Shown piece by piece: positions 1 to 7,478 of a DNA stretch of 13,277 nucleotides. The notes beneath the pieces are model-generated. The model was not told where the DNA came from. It saw only the letters and a program-made list of their open reading frames with translations, and made no database searches. The DNA is from CAYGHG01 sp964349515. Its GTDB lineage: Bacteria; Oederibacteriota; PGYV01; CAYGHG01. The DNA lies in NCBI GenBank assembly GCA_964349515.1, contig CAYGHG010000073.1:1-13277 (forward strand), read 5' to 3'. Made by a program: the position numbers and the translations under genes. Each line of letters starts with the position of its first letter. Positions within the stretch are counted from its first letter, which is position 1.

Positions 1-208
1 AAATATCTGAACATTACGGGGGCGAGATGCGAGGCTGCGGCAGGGGAACAGGAAACAAACATACCGGACTAATACTTTCTATCCGAAAGAGTTTTTCCTT
101 GTTTTTTGGCTGTTGGTTTGTAAAAAAACTCTTTATTCCACGGACGGTTTTGGATTTGTCAGGTGTCAGGTCAGGGCCTGGTACTTGTTTTATTTTTCAA
201 TAAATTTT
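1..208. other. 5' intergenic stretch with a possible repeat tail
   Basis: I see no gene here. The first 60 bases contain a TACGGGGG-like step followed by a GGAAAC element (ttacggggg ... ggaacaggaaac), which resembles the tails of the long intergenic repeats near 6011-6030 and 7738-7755, so the window may open inside a diverged copy. The match is short and I hold it loosely. The AT-rich stretch before position 208 leads into the ribosome binding site of the nitroreductase gene. No convincing paired -35 and -10 boxes were found. Confidence 0.35.
86..134. repeat. 11-bp inverted repeat (possible stem-loop)
   Basis: AAAGAGTTTTT at 86-96 is perfectly complementary to AAAAACTCTTT at 124-134, with a 27-nt T-rich loop. 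It could form a stem in RNA upstream of the nitroreductase gene, or be the end of an upstream transcript outside the window. The stem is AT-rich and the loop large, so it may also be chance. Confidence 0.35.
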
Positions 209-219
209 AGGAGGCATAA

Positions 220-840
220 ATGCAGGATTCAGGGATACACCTTGACAGAAATGACACCCTTCGCAGCATAAGGGACAGGAGAAGCATACGTACATTCTCG
301 GATGCTCAGGTGAGCGAAGATGACCTTTTGACCATACTTCACGCAGCCCACCAGGCGCCGTCGGCCCACAATCAGCAGTCGTGGAAATTCATAGTTTTAA
401 AAGATAAGGCAAAAAGCGATCTTGCCGCAATGGTAAATGAACGCTCGGTTGGGTTTCCAAAGACTTCGGCTGTACTGCTCAGAATGGCCTCGCGCTCTAT
501 TATAAACGCGCCGGTGGTGGTAGCTGTCATGAATACCGGGGAACTCATCGCAAGAGGGACGGAACTTTTTAAAATTGACAAGGAAGCCGCGCACGACTTT
601 TTCAGGATTATGGAAGTGCAAAGCTCGGCAGCAGCCGTGCAAAACATGCTGCTCGCGGCGACTTCTCTGGGATTGGGCACAGTCTGGCTTGGCGTGCTTG
701 CATTAATGCAAAAAGACCTGCTGGGCTTTCTGGGACAGCCCGAAGGAGAATTTATGGCCATCATCCCCATAGGCTATCCGGTAAAACCGGGAGTCCAGCC
801 CTCCAAACACGGGCTGGATATGGTGGTAAAGTACCTGTAA
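220..840 (+). CDS. Nitroreductase-family FMN oxidoreductase
   Basis: A 206-residue protein of the usual length for the nitroreductase family, cytosolic flavoproteins that bind FMN and pass electrons from NAD(P)H to nitro, quinone or related substrates. Family signs: RRSIRTF at 20-26 near the N-terminus (the Arg-Arg-Ser typical of the FMN phosphate site), APSAHNQQSWKF at 46-57 (family pattern AP-S-x-N-x-Q-x-W), a helix with QSSAAAVQNMLLAA at 134-147 leading into SLGLGTVWLG at 149-158, and IIPIGYP at 181-187 near the C-terminus. The start is well supported: AGGAGG at 209-214 lies 5 nt before ATG. The gene stands alone, with no neighbour that suggests a substrate, so I cannot name a specific reaction. 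Family assignment is strong; substrate is unknown. Confidence 0.93.
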   Translation: MQDSGIHLDRNDTLRSIRDRRSIRTFSDAQVSEDDLLTILHAAHQAPSAHNQQSWKFIVLKDKAKSDLAAMVNERSVGFPKTSAVLLRMASRSIINAPVVVAVMNTGELIARGTELFKIDKEAAHDFFRIMEVQSSAAAVQNMLLAATSLGLGTVWLGVLALMQKDLLGFLGQPEGEFMAIIPIGYPVKPGVQPSKHGLDMVVKYL

Positions 841-847
841 AAGTCAT

Positions 848-882
848 TGCAACAAATAGGGACAGAGACCCTAAATGTTGCA
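848..882 (+). terminator. Stem-loop just after the nitroreductase gene
   Basis: TGCAACA at 848-854 pairs with TGTTGCA at 876-882, and inside it TAGGG (857-861) pairs with CCCTA (869-873), leaving a 2x2 internal loop and a 7-nt apical loop. It begins 8 nt after the stop codon. No proper T-run follows (only TTAACTTATAATT), so it may act as a weak terminator or a 3'-end stabilising hairpin. Confidence 0.4.
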
Positions 883-1049
883 TTAACTTATAATTGGAGG
901 GATTGGGAAAAAAGTGGTTGAAAAGGGTGGATGAGAGTGGTAGGGTTTTTGTAGTAACAAATAACTGAATGTCCCGGCGGACGAAATAAGGCTTTGAGGG
1001 TAAGGAGTATGGGTTGGGGAATAAGAAAAAACTAAAGTATGGGGGATGA

Positions 1050-2369
1050 ATGAGAGATTTTGGCAGGTCAGGGTTTGTAAACGGTTTCTTTTTGATACTT
1101 ATTCTGCTTTTTCTTCCTTGTACTGTTTTGGCTGTCTCTTATGACGGTCTTTGGTGGCAGGGGGGCGAGGCCAGAATGCTGGGTATGGGGGGTATTGATG
1201 TAGCTGTTTTAGACACATCAAACCTTCAGGATGGTTACTCCCATCAAAACGTCTCTGCTTACTTTTACAGGGGACCTGTCAATTTTTTATCTTTTTCGGC
1301 GGCGCTGGCATACAATGGTTATGATATATCCGGGGATCTACAACAGGTATTTGCGGGCCCCGGTATGGCGGCGGTTATGTTAAGCGCGGATGATTTCATT
1401 GCAGTAAAGCCGTTCTACTCATTTGTAACTCCGGCAGGCAACATCGGCTCGCTTGAGCTGCAGTACGGCCGCAGGTTGAGCGAAAATGAATCCATAGGCG
1501 CCAGATTTAAAGCCTATTATGATATCGTAGAGAGCGGTTATGCCTACAGACACATATGGGGGGTTGATTATACAGCTAAAAAGGATGAAGACAATCTGCT
1601 GGGTTTTGGCGGCATTGCGGTTACGCGTATGGATTCTATTGGTATAGGTTTTAAAAGGGACCCCGGCACATACGGGGAACATGACACTTCTATAGGACGC
1701 GGGGATAGTTATTTTTATGAAACGAAAAACGGTGATGATTATTTCGGGAGTTCCGAATCAGCAAACGGGCTGGATGTGTCATGGCATATATCATTGAAGG
1801 ACAGAACCGGAGGTAACTTTGCGATAAATCTTAACAATGATTTAAGAACAAATTTTCTGACAAATTCCATGGATATATTAATTGAAGACGGGACATTATC
1901 TCAATATTACAGTAACTGGAAGTGGGGGGCGGGAATATACACAAATCTTTCATTAAGATGGCAGCCTCTGGATTTTCTGGAATTTACTTCCGAGAAGTAT
2001 TTTGATTTATGCATTATTAATTCTTACAATAGATATGGATATGAAGTTTATATGAATCAGATGCTGGATACACGCCAATATTTTGTACTGGGAGCGGCAT
2101 TCATAAATGACCTTGTCAGGGCGGGCATACAGTACGATGACAGGCAGCTTCGGGCAGACATATATCCCGCCGGGGTTGAGTTCACCCTGCCATTCGGACT
2201 GTTGGTAAGGGCCGGCGCCGGAATAGTTTTCTTTGAAAGAATTGATTTTGCATCGTTTGGAATTGGGTATGTATCAGACAGCATGGCGGTTAACGCGGCT
2301 CTTAAAACCGACCTTGTCAATACAGGCAAAGGCCTGACAGGCATGTTGGATTTAAGCGCGGTTTTTTAG
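1050..2369 (+). CDS. Probable outer-membrane beta-barrel protein
   Basis: A 439-residue protein of no family I can name exactly. It has a Sec signal peptide: Arg-containing n-region (residues 1-8), hydrophobic core about 9-27, and a likely cut after VLA at residue 28. The first mature segment contains EARMLGMGGIDVAVLD, which resembles the start of PorV/FadL-like barrels (typically ARxLGMGGA-x-VA). The rest is rich in alternating polar/hydrophobic strands with Tyr and Gly, and the chain ends LDLSAVF with a terminal Phe, the typical beta-signal read by the BAM complex. I infer an outer-membrane barrel, perhaps a transporter for hydrophobic compounds; the cargo is not evident. The ATG follows a GGGGGATGA tract, only a weak ribosome site; a second ATG at 1046 is in another frame. 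A repeat copy begins 20 nt after the stop. Confidence 0.72.
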   Translation: MRDFGRSGFVNGFFLILILLFLPCTVLAVSYDGLWWQGGEARMLGMGGIDVAVLDTSNLQDGYSHQNVSAYFYRGPVNFLSFSAALAYNGYDISGDLQQVFAGPGMAAVMLSADDFIAVKPFYSFVTPAGNIGSLELQYGRRLSENESIGARFKAYYDIVESGYAYRHIWGVDYTAKKDEDNLLGFGGIAVTRMDSIGIGFKRDPGTYGEHDTSIGRGDSYFYETKNGDDYFGSSESANGLDVSWHISLKDRTGGNFAINLNNDLRTNFLTNSMDILIEDGTLSQYYSNWKWGAGIYTNLSLRWQPLDFLEFTSEKYFDLCIINSYNRYGYEVYMNQMLDTRQYFVLGAAFINDLVRAGIQYDDRQLRADIYPAGVEFTLPFGLLVRAGAGIVFFERIDFASFGIGYVSDSMAVNAALKTDLVNTGKGLTGMLDLSAVF

Positions 2370-2389
2370 GGTTAGGGTTTTTGATTTTA

Positions 2390-2422
2390 GTAAAAACGGT
2401 GTCGGAGACTGCTTTGATACTT
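2390..2422 (+). repeat. Intergenic repeat, short copy 1 (5' core only)
   Basis: About 33 nt starting GTAAAAACGGTGTCGGAG and running to GATACTT match the first part of the copies at 4921, 5874 and 7588, with one or two changes. After 2422 the similarity fades, so this copy is truncated or diverged. It sits 20 nt after the barrel-protein stop, in the direction of that gene. Confidence 0.75.
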
Positions 2423-2512
2423 GATAAAAATAAATGGTTTTAGAAGCTTTGATGTTTTTGGAGGGAATTTGAAGGTGAGTGGCAGAAAAAAATGATAATG
2501 AGGAGAGGTGAA

Positions 2513-4873
2513 ATGGGGAAAGGGAAAAGAGGCGAAATTAGTGCTAAGGCAGACACAGCTCCCGGTTTTCGTTTTTCTTCAAGCGAAGGAGTGAGTAACA
2601 AACAACTGATTCTGATAATAGCAATTACATTAATTTCTTTAACCTCTATATGGAAGATTACGGACGGAGGTAAGACATTATTACTGCTTTTGCCGTATAA
2701 AACTGTAGAAAATATTAATACGGAAAAATCCGGTGATGAATCTTTGACGGTGCCGTCTATGCTGATACCTGTGGAAAAAATGGAAGAATGCCGGACTGCT
2801 TATTATGCCGCTGAGAAACTTTATATGAACCCGGATCCGTATCACAATGACGGGCCACAGCCTGATGGTTCGTTTGAAATTACACTGCCTTTGGGAAATC
2901 CTCCCGACATCTCGGCAATGCTGCTGGAGCTGTTGTTTGGATGCCAGCATGTTTCGATAGAAGTTAGCGGGGCCTGCTCTGATGGGAAGCTGATTGAACC
3001 CCAGGTTCTATATATGCTTGGAGTTTTGAAATCCAGGGATCATGACACCAGAAATGAGTCGCTGAAATATTTCCAGATTCTTTACGACAAATTTCCGGGG
3101 TATGAGGTGATAGAACCTTCACAGTCTGATGAGGAAACGAAAAAAGTAACAGTGGGGAAAGATATATTGTTCATGAAGCTTGAACAGTTCAATATTGCCG
3201 CCGATTCTCTGGATAAAGGCGAATTAAGAAAGACGCTGGCGCTGTTGGTCAATGATTTTGGTGATGAGTTTGTGTCTGACGATGATGAAGTCAACTATGA
3301 TTGTGAACACGGCGAAGTAATCGGGGAACGCCTGTACAGAGTGATCCTTGAACGATACATTGGATTTATGAAAGAAATCCACGGAGTTGAAATTGCCCGT
3401 GAAGGGAGAGTAAGGTCGTGGCCGGTAAGCGAAAATGATGTTGATAAAGTTAAAGCGGATGCAGATGCGCTTATGAAACTTGTCAAGATGGATGCTTTTA
3501 AAGCCGAACTATTAATACAGATAGGGCAAGCTTATGCGCATGTGGATTCGGACAATGCGCTGAAAAAGGCGGAAGAGTGTTTCGCTGAAGTCATCAAATT
3601 ATACGGAGACCGGCGTTATCGTGGGAAATATGGCATAGATGCGTGTTCGTTTGCGGAGTTTGCGTTGAAAAAAATATTGTTGATTCATATTGACACAGGA
3701 GTAACTACACCTGCTGAATTGAAGGCCGTAACCGACGGGTTAAACCGTAAATACTCAGCCGTTATTAAAGAACTTGGAATTAAAGGTGTGGAAGACTATT
3801 TTGAAGGCATGATACAAAAAATTCTGGGAAGTTCTTTCGACCCATATAGTATCAAACTTGTCGAATTAAATGACGGTTCTATATATGCAGCCGGAATTAA
3901 TTCCTATTATAGCGAAGAAGGGCAGCGTTTCATAAATGTTATTCGCTTGAATTCGAAAGGCAATGTACAATGGTCTGTTCTTCCTCCTTTTGGACATGTG
4001 AAGGCTGTCGGTCAACCGCCGTTTGGCATGGTCGGGGATGATACAGGAGTCATTCTCTTTCATGATAATGACGGAAAGTACCTGATGTCAAAAATACGCA
4101 GTGACGGAAAAACAATATGGACATCTGATGCCGCATTGAAATCTGAAGCCTCAAATTATAGTTATGCCGGTACTGATAACCTCATTTTTTGCACTTATGC
4201 TGGTCCATACTCATCAGGCCCGTTAACAGCTTATAACAGAGATGGTACGGTTGCGTGGAACATCGAACCGGGCAAGAGCCACAAACTCGCTTTCAATGAG
4301 ATTGAATATTTTAGAAACGAACTCCTGGCTATAGGAGGGAGCGGGGGTGCTTTGATAGTTGCGATGTCTGACGACGGGGAGGAAAAATGGAAAAAGGAAT
4401 TTGCGTCTTCCGGTTTCGTTAACAAAATTAAACTTCTGGTTACCTCGGACGGCAGATATCTTTTTTACGGCATGACAATGCGCAGCGGTGCAATTGTAAT
4501 GTATGACAAAGACGGTAAAAAACTTTGGGAAAATTTCTTGTTTTGGCCAAAGAAAATTGTAGAGACTGAAGATGGAGGATTTCTGGCGGTATGCTCATCC
4601 GATCCTGATATAGTTAAACTGGACGGCAAGGGTGAAGTGGTTTGGAGCAGGCATTATATTGTAGATAACGGCGGGTTTGAGGTTTTTTTGGCAGATATGT
4701 TTAAAAGCCGGGACGGAAACTACGTAATCGGCGGAGGGATTTCAAAAAATAAAAATATAATACCTGATTACCTGTATATATCCAAAATAGCCCCTGACGG
4801 AAAGGATTTTTGGTGGAATTTATACAGCCGGGCTGAATATCTGGGTGTAACATTGCCAAGTGACAGCTATTGA
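2513..4873 (+). CDS. Membrane-anchored helical/beta-propeller protein
   Basis: Not a recognised gene. The best start is ATG 2513, because AGGAG at 2501-2505 lies 7 nt upstream; the in-frame ATG at 2492 has no such site. This gives 786 residues. A single hydrophobic segment at about 31-47 (QLILIIAITLISLTSIW) follows a basic N-terminus, so it is probably a signal anchor with the rest outside the cytoplasm. The middle (about 60-440) is charged and helical, with TPR-like stretches such as AELLIQIGQAYAH. The C-terminal third has seven recurring [SKRDP]-[DK]-G-x-x-x-W motifs with Trp at about residues 487, 536, 582, 626, 672, 711 and 767, a spacing of 39-56 residues, as in PQQ-like or WD-like seven-bladed propellers. 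I infer a periplasmic scaffold or sensor. No catalytic motif is visible. Flanked by repeat copies on both sides. Confidence 0.75.
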   Translation: MGKGKRGEISAKADTAPGFRFSSSEGVSNKQLILIIAITLISLTSIWKITDGGKTLLLLLPYKTVENINTEKSGDESLTVPSMLIPVEKMEECRTAYYAAEKLYMNPDPYHNDGPQPDGSFEITLPLGNPPDISAMLLELLFGCQHVSIEVSGACSDGKLIEPQVLYMLGVLKSRDHDTRNESLKYFQILYDKFPGYEVIEPSQSDEETKKVTVGKDILFMKLEQFNIAADSLDKGELRKTLALLVNDFGDEFVSDDDEVNYDCEHGEVIGERLYRVILERYIGFMKEIHGVEIAREGRVRSWPVSENDVDKVKADADALMKLVKMDAFKAELLIQIGQAYAHVDSDNALKKAEECFAEVIKLYGDRRYRGKYGIDACSFAEFALKKILLIHIDTGVTTPAELKAVTDGLNRKYSAVIKELGIKGVEDYFEGMIQKILGSSFDPYSIKLVELNDGSIYAAGINSYYSEEGQRFINVIRLNSKGNVQWSVLPPFGHVKAVGQPPFGMVGDDTGVILFHDNDGKYLMSKIRSDGKTIWTSDAALKSEASNYSYAGTDNLIFCTYAGPYSSGPLTAYNRDGTVAWNIEPGKSHKLAFNEIEYFRNELLAIGGSGGALIVAMSDDGEEKWKKEFASSGFVNKIKLLVTSDGRYLFYGMTMRSGAIVMYDKDGKKLWENFLFWPKKIVETEDGGFLAVCSSDPDIVKLDGKGEVVWSRHYIVDNGGFEVFLADMFKSRDGNYVIGGGISKNKNIIPDYLYISKIAPDGKDFWWNLYSRAEYLGVTLPSDSY

Positions 4874-4920
4874 TAAACGGTGTTGACCATTTATGCGTTT
4901 AGATTGGAAAAGAAAAGACA

Positions 4921-5024
4921 GTAAAAATGGTGTCGGAGACTGCTTAAATACTTTTGAATGGAATTTAGGGCTTATTGGCAGTGGGCTTTGTAGAGGATTG
5001 AGTACGGGAGGATAGAAAAGACGG
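4921..5024 (+). repeat. Intergenic repeat, copy 2
   Basis: Starts GTAAAAATGGTGTCGGAG and runs through CTTTTGAATGGAATTTAGGG and a segment ending in GAGTACGGGAGGATAG, closely matching the copies at 5874 and 7588 with scattered substitutions. It stops near AAAAGACGG, before the hairpin modules of the longer copies. It lies 47 nt after the propeller-protein stop and fills most of the 203-nt space to the next gene. Confidence 0.88.
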
Positions 5025-5076
5025 AAGGAAATGAGGACAAACACGATGCAGGTGTGTACCTGAATGGAGGTGGGAT

Positions 5077-5877
5077 ATGAGCCAGGGTAAAATACTTATA
5101 AATATGATTGCAGCTCTTGTTTTCGTAATAGGGTTTCTTTTGACGAATTATGACCTGGATTTTGTAGAAGCATATAAAACAATCAAGATGCCGGTTAATT
5201 ATGAAAAACATTACATCGCCCACTATTCGAAAAAGAGAAAGGTGGTCAAAAAGGGGATTTATCTTCTGCATGAATGGTATGATGACGCCGGGGTTCTGAC
5301 TCAGGTTGACTACCTCAACAGGCTTACCGGAAGGCCCATGAAAACAGAGTATTTCTGGAGGGATGGGTATAAGAACATATCATATTTTAGACTGCTTTGG
5401 CTCAAAAAAATTGAGCGGTTTTATCCTGACGGCAAGCCTCAAAAAATAGAGAATTACATTAATCTCGAGCATAAATCATATTTTTCGGACGGGCGTCCAT
5501 ATATGGAAAACGGGCTGAAATGGTACAGGCCAAAACCGGTGATGGATCAGTATTTTCCCGACAAGCACATTACTTATTATTATGAAGGGATAGAAGGCGA
5601 CAGCATAGTAAGAGAGGTAAAGACTTTTAATGAAGACGGCTCCATTACAACAGTTGTATATCACATAAATGAAAACGTAAAAGAAATAGGAAATGAGGTT
5701 CAGATACTTAAAGACGGAATTCCTATCAGGTTTTTGAGGACCGGGGTGTGGCAGTTTAGGAATGAAGACGGCATACTCTGGAAAGAACTGACCTATAAGG
5801 ACGAATTAATTCACACTGAAAAAATTTATGACAAGGGCAAGATTATTTCTAATAGAATCCTGAATCACGTGCAGTAA
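5077..5877 (+). CDS. Membrane-anchored protein with MORN-like repeats
   Basis: A 266-residue protein with one N-terminal hydrophobic segment (about 6-22, ILINMIAALVFVIGFLL) and no clear signal-peptidase site, so it is probably anchored in the inner membrane with the body outside. The body carries repeated aromatic-x-x-D-G units followed by short strands: YDDAGVLTQV (68-77), FYPDGKPQKI (115-124), YFSDGRPYME (135-144), FNEDGSITTV (184-193), FRNEDGILWKEL (227-238). These look like the MORN_2 repeats of YwqK-type proteins, whose biochemical role is poorly defined, so I give no function. GGAGG at 5066-5070 lies 6 nt before ATG; a small hairpin, CAGGT/ACCTG at 5049-5062, sits just upstream and might affect translation. 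The stop codon is formed by the first bases of the next repeat copy, so the original C-terminus may have been longer. Confidence 0.75.
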   Translation: MSQGKILINMIAALVFVIGFLLTNYDLDFVEAYKTIKMPVNYEKHYIAHYSKKRKVVKKGIYLLHEWYDDAGVLTQVDYLNRLTGRPMKTEYFWRDGYKNISYFRLLWLKKIERFYPDGKPQKIENYINLEHKSYFSDGRPYMENGLKWYRPKPVMDQYFPDKHITYYYEGIEGDSIVREVKTFNEDGSITTVVYHINENVKEIGNEVQILKDGIPIRFLRTGVWQFRNEDGILWKELTYKDELIHTEKIYDKGKIISNRILNHVQ

Positions 5878-5997
5878 AAAACGGTGTCGGAGGCTGCTTT
5901 AATACTTTTGAATGGAATTTAAGGCTGATTGGCAGGGGGCTTTGTAGGAGATTGAGAGCGGGAGAATAGAAAAGACGGGACAAACCAAAGGCAAAGC

Positions 5998-6013
5998 GAG
6001 CGGCAGCTCTACG
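5998..6013 (+). repeat. Deleted form of the GAGCGGC hairpin
   Basis: GAGCGGCAGCTCTACG equals the start and end of the complete hairpin module at 7713-7741 with 13 nt missing. The missing block lies between two short GCT repeats, as expected for replication slippage across a hairpin. Confidence 0.6.
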
Positions 6014-6045
6014 GGGGACACGGAAACGACATAAAGACAAAGACG

Positions 6046-6067
6046 AGACAGGCGCGGAGGCCTGTCT
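6046..6067 (+). repeat. Hairpin module: 8-bp stem, GCGGAG loop
   Basis: AGACAGGC (6046-6053) pairs with GCCTGTCT (6060-6067) around the six-base loop GCGGAG. It is followed by TTACGTGGG. The loop is identical to that at 7782-7787 although the stems differ. Confidence 0.8.
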
Positions 6068-6118
6068 TTACGTGGGAAAAGAGATGAACAACAATAATAC
6101 AGGACAAAATACAAAGAC

Positions 6119-6143
6119 GAGCGGCAGCTGAAGCCGGCCGCTC
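6119..6143 (+). repeat. Hairpin module: GAGCGGC/GCCGCTC stem
   Basis: GAGCGGC (6119-6125) pairs with GCCGCTC (6137-6143). The 11-nt loop can also pair as CGGC (6122-6125) with GCCG (6133-6136), an alternative shorter stem. The same 25-nt module recurs at 7713-7737. Confidence 0.78.
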
Positions 6144-6328
6144 TAAGGGGGACACGGAAACGACATAGAGACAAAGACGGGACAGGCGCGGACTTGAAAG
6201 TTTAGTGAGGTAAATGAAAGGACTTACTGGGAGTATTAGTGCTGAGTGTATTGGCAAATCATCCAACATCCCAAGTGATGAAAGAGAGACTGCGGCGGGG
6301 GAATGAAAAAATATCAAATTGATCTAAT

Positions 6329-6385
6329 CGCTTTCATGAGTTTCATCCGCGTTGTCCGGCTTCGTGCCGGGTGAGTTTCAAAGCG
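6329..6385 (+). promoter_or_regulatory. Structured leader upstream of the lipoprotein gene
   Basis: CGCTTT (6329-6334) pairs with AAAGCG (6380-6385), enclosing two direct copies of TGAGTTTCA (6337-6345 and 6372-6380) and a central hairpin CCGGC-TTCGT-GCCGG (6356-6370). An AAGCGCTT palindrome at 6381-6388 overlaps a perfect TTGACA at 6387-6392. No -10 box sits at normal spacing: TATTAT is 9 nt away and TATAAG is 21 nt away, so the promoter itself is uncertain. The arrangement could be an operator with two half-sites or an RNA leader; no known riboswitch consensus was recognised. Confidence 0.4.
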
Positions 6386-6466
6386 CTTGACATGGTTTTA
6401 GTATTATGGAAAATATAAGTATCTAAAAAAACGTCGAAGGAACATCAAAAAATAGGGGAGATTTTT

Positions 6467-7456
6467 ATGAAAAAACTTGCGCTTGTACTTTTACTTTTTA
6501 TTTTAGTTGTCGGTTTAGTTGCTTCCTGCGTTAAAAATAGCGGGCCTGCGGCGCCTGTTTTAAAAACAGCCACAATCACTGAAACCGCCACGGTTCAGAC
6601 CGGAACACCCGCCATAAGCGCGACATTCACTTTTACCGGAACAAATACGCCCGCTTTTACTATTACGGCTACGCCCTCGGCAACAGCTGCCTTAACCGAC
6701 AGCCCTACAGAAAGCGCGACACGGACAGCCACCTGCACTGTCACTCCCACAAACACCGCCGCGCCGATTACGATAATGAACATAGGCGGCGCCAGGTACT
6801 GGTCCGACGGCACTTATGCCGCAACCGCGAAGGCATACAGGACCCCGGTGTTCCCTTATACATATTCCGGCGACACAGGAGACGGAGTCTACAGGCTGCA
6901 GAACCCGGCAGGCGGAGGCATGGACGTTTACTGCGACATGACCACGGACGGCGGCGGCTGGATGATGGTGGCGAATTTTAAATATCCTTCAAATTATGAA
7001 GATTACTTTTTTGCCATGAATAACACCACTCACGGCACCGGGCAGGCCAATCCTTTGTCCGCGGGTTCGTGGTCAGACTGGAGGCCTCTCCAGAATGTGA
7101 CGTGGCCGGTTGAAACAGCCGTACTGATAGACGTGGTTGGTTTTTCCACGGGCTGGGAATCATACTCAAAAAAGGTAATATACAGGGTCAAAACACGGGC
7201 ACTCATGCCGCACTGGGGCAATACCGGCAGCCTTATTACCGGTGATAATATGTACTATAAATTCAACACTTATGACGGATGGACGGACGTTGGGGCTTCA
7301 TCTGCATATACGGCCAATTACTGGTACCCGTACTCATCTTCAGGAAATTATCTGGCTATGCTTCACGATACAAATAACTACACCACTTACTACGGAACAG
7401 GAGTGCCGGGAGGCAATAACACGTGGTATCATTCGTCTTTCTGGATGGTGAGGTGA
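6467..7456 (+). CDS. Lipoprotein with Thr-rich stalk and fibrinogen-like domain
   Basis: A 329-residue surface lipoprotein. The signal peptide MKKLALVLLLFILVVGLVAS ends in a lipobox (V-A-S-C, lipidated Cys21). Residues about 32-100 form a low-complexity stalk rich in Thr, Ala, Ser and Pro (TETATVQTGTPA, FTITATPSATA). The C-terminal domain starts near residue 108 and contains VYCDMTTDGGGWMMV at 154-168, preceded by GDGVYRLQNP at 138-147, the signature of the N-terminal part of fibrinogen C-terminal-like domains, which bind glycans or other ligands. The end, WYHSSFWMVR, fits the family's closing strand. AGGGGAG at 6454-6460 lies 6 nt before ATG. I infer an exposed adhesin or binding protein; the ligand is unknown. 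The stalk encodes many ACA/ACC/ACG/ACT Thr codons with no perfect DNA tandem repeat. Confidence 0.85.
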   Translation: MKKLALVLLLFILVVGLVASCVKNSGPAAPVLKTATITETATVQTGTPAISATFTFTGTNTPAFTITATPSATAALTDSPTESATRTATCTVTPTNTAAPITIMNIGGARYWSDGTYAATAKAYRTPVFPYTYSGDTGDGVYRLQNPAGGGMDVYCDMTTDGGGWMMVANFKYPSNYEDYFFAMNNTTHGTGQANPLSAGSWSDWRPLQNVTWPVETAVLIDVVGFSTGWESYSKKVIYRVKTRALMPHWGNTGSLITGDNMYYKFNTYDGWTDVGASSAYTANYWYPYSSSGNYLAMLHDTNNYTTYYGTGVPGGNNTWYHSSFWMVR

Positions 7457-7478
7457 AAAAACACATTGGAGGCCTTAT

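Larger units (their letters stand above)
5874..6192 (+). repeat. Intergenic repeat, long copy 3 with hairpin modules
   Basis: The core begins with GTAAAAAACGGTG overlapping the upstream stop codon. Positions 5894-5956 are identical over 63 nt to 7608-7670. After the core come tandem modules: a deleted hairpin (5998-6013), a complete hairpin (6046-6067), a second complete hairpin (6119-6143), and a half hairpin, GACAGGCGCGGA at 6181-6192, that lost its 3' arm. Between modules the text is conserved (TACG/TAAG-GGG, GGAAACGAC, AAAGACAAAGACG). The 589-nt space from 5878 to 6466 has no gene: this repeat fills its first half, 6193-6328 shows nothing recognisable, and a structured leader follows. Confidence 0.9.

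Noticed and set aside
86..134. Rho-independent terminator at the left edge
   Set aside because: The stem is AT-rich with a 27-nt loop and no GC clamp, so I list it only as an inverted repeat.
372..770. 132-codon minus-strand ORF inside the nitroreductase gene
   Set aside because: It is the antisense shadow of a well-supported gene and shows no family features.
875..894. TATAAT at 889-894 as promoter of the barrel gene
   Set aside because: No -35-like hexamer lies 16-18 nt upstream, and it sits 150 nt before the gene next to the hairpin of the preceding one.
2492..2512. Start of the propeller protein at ATG 2492
   Set aside because: No ribosome site lies at a useful distance, while AGGAG is 7 nt before the in-frame ATG at 2513.
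6387..6407. TTGACA with TATTAT as the lipoprotein promoter
   Set aside because: The boxes are only 9 nt apart, too close for a sigma70 promoter. TTGACA may still be used with an unidentified -10.
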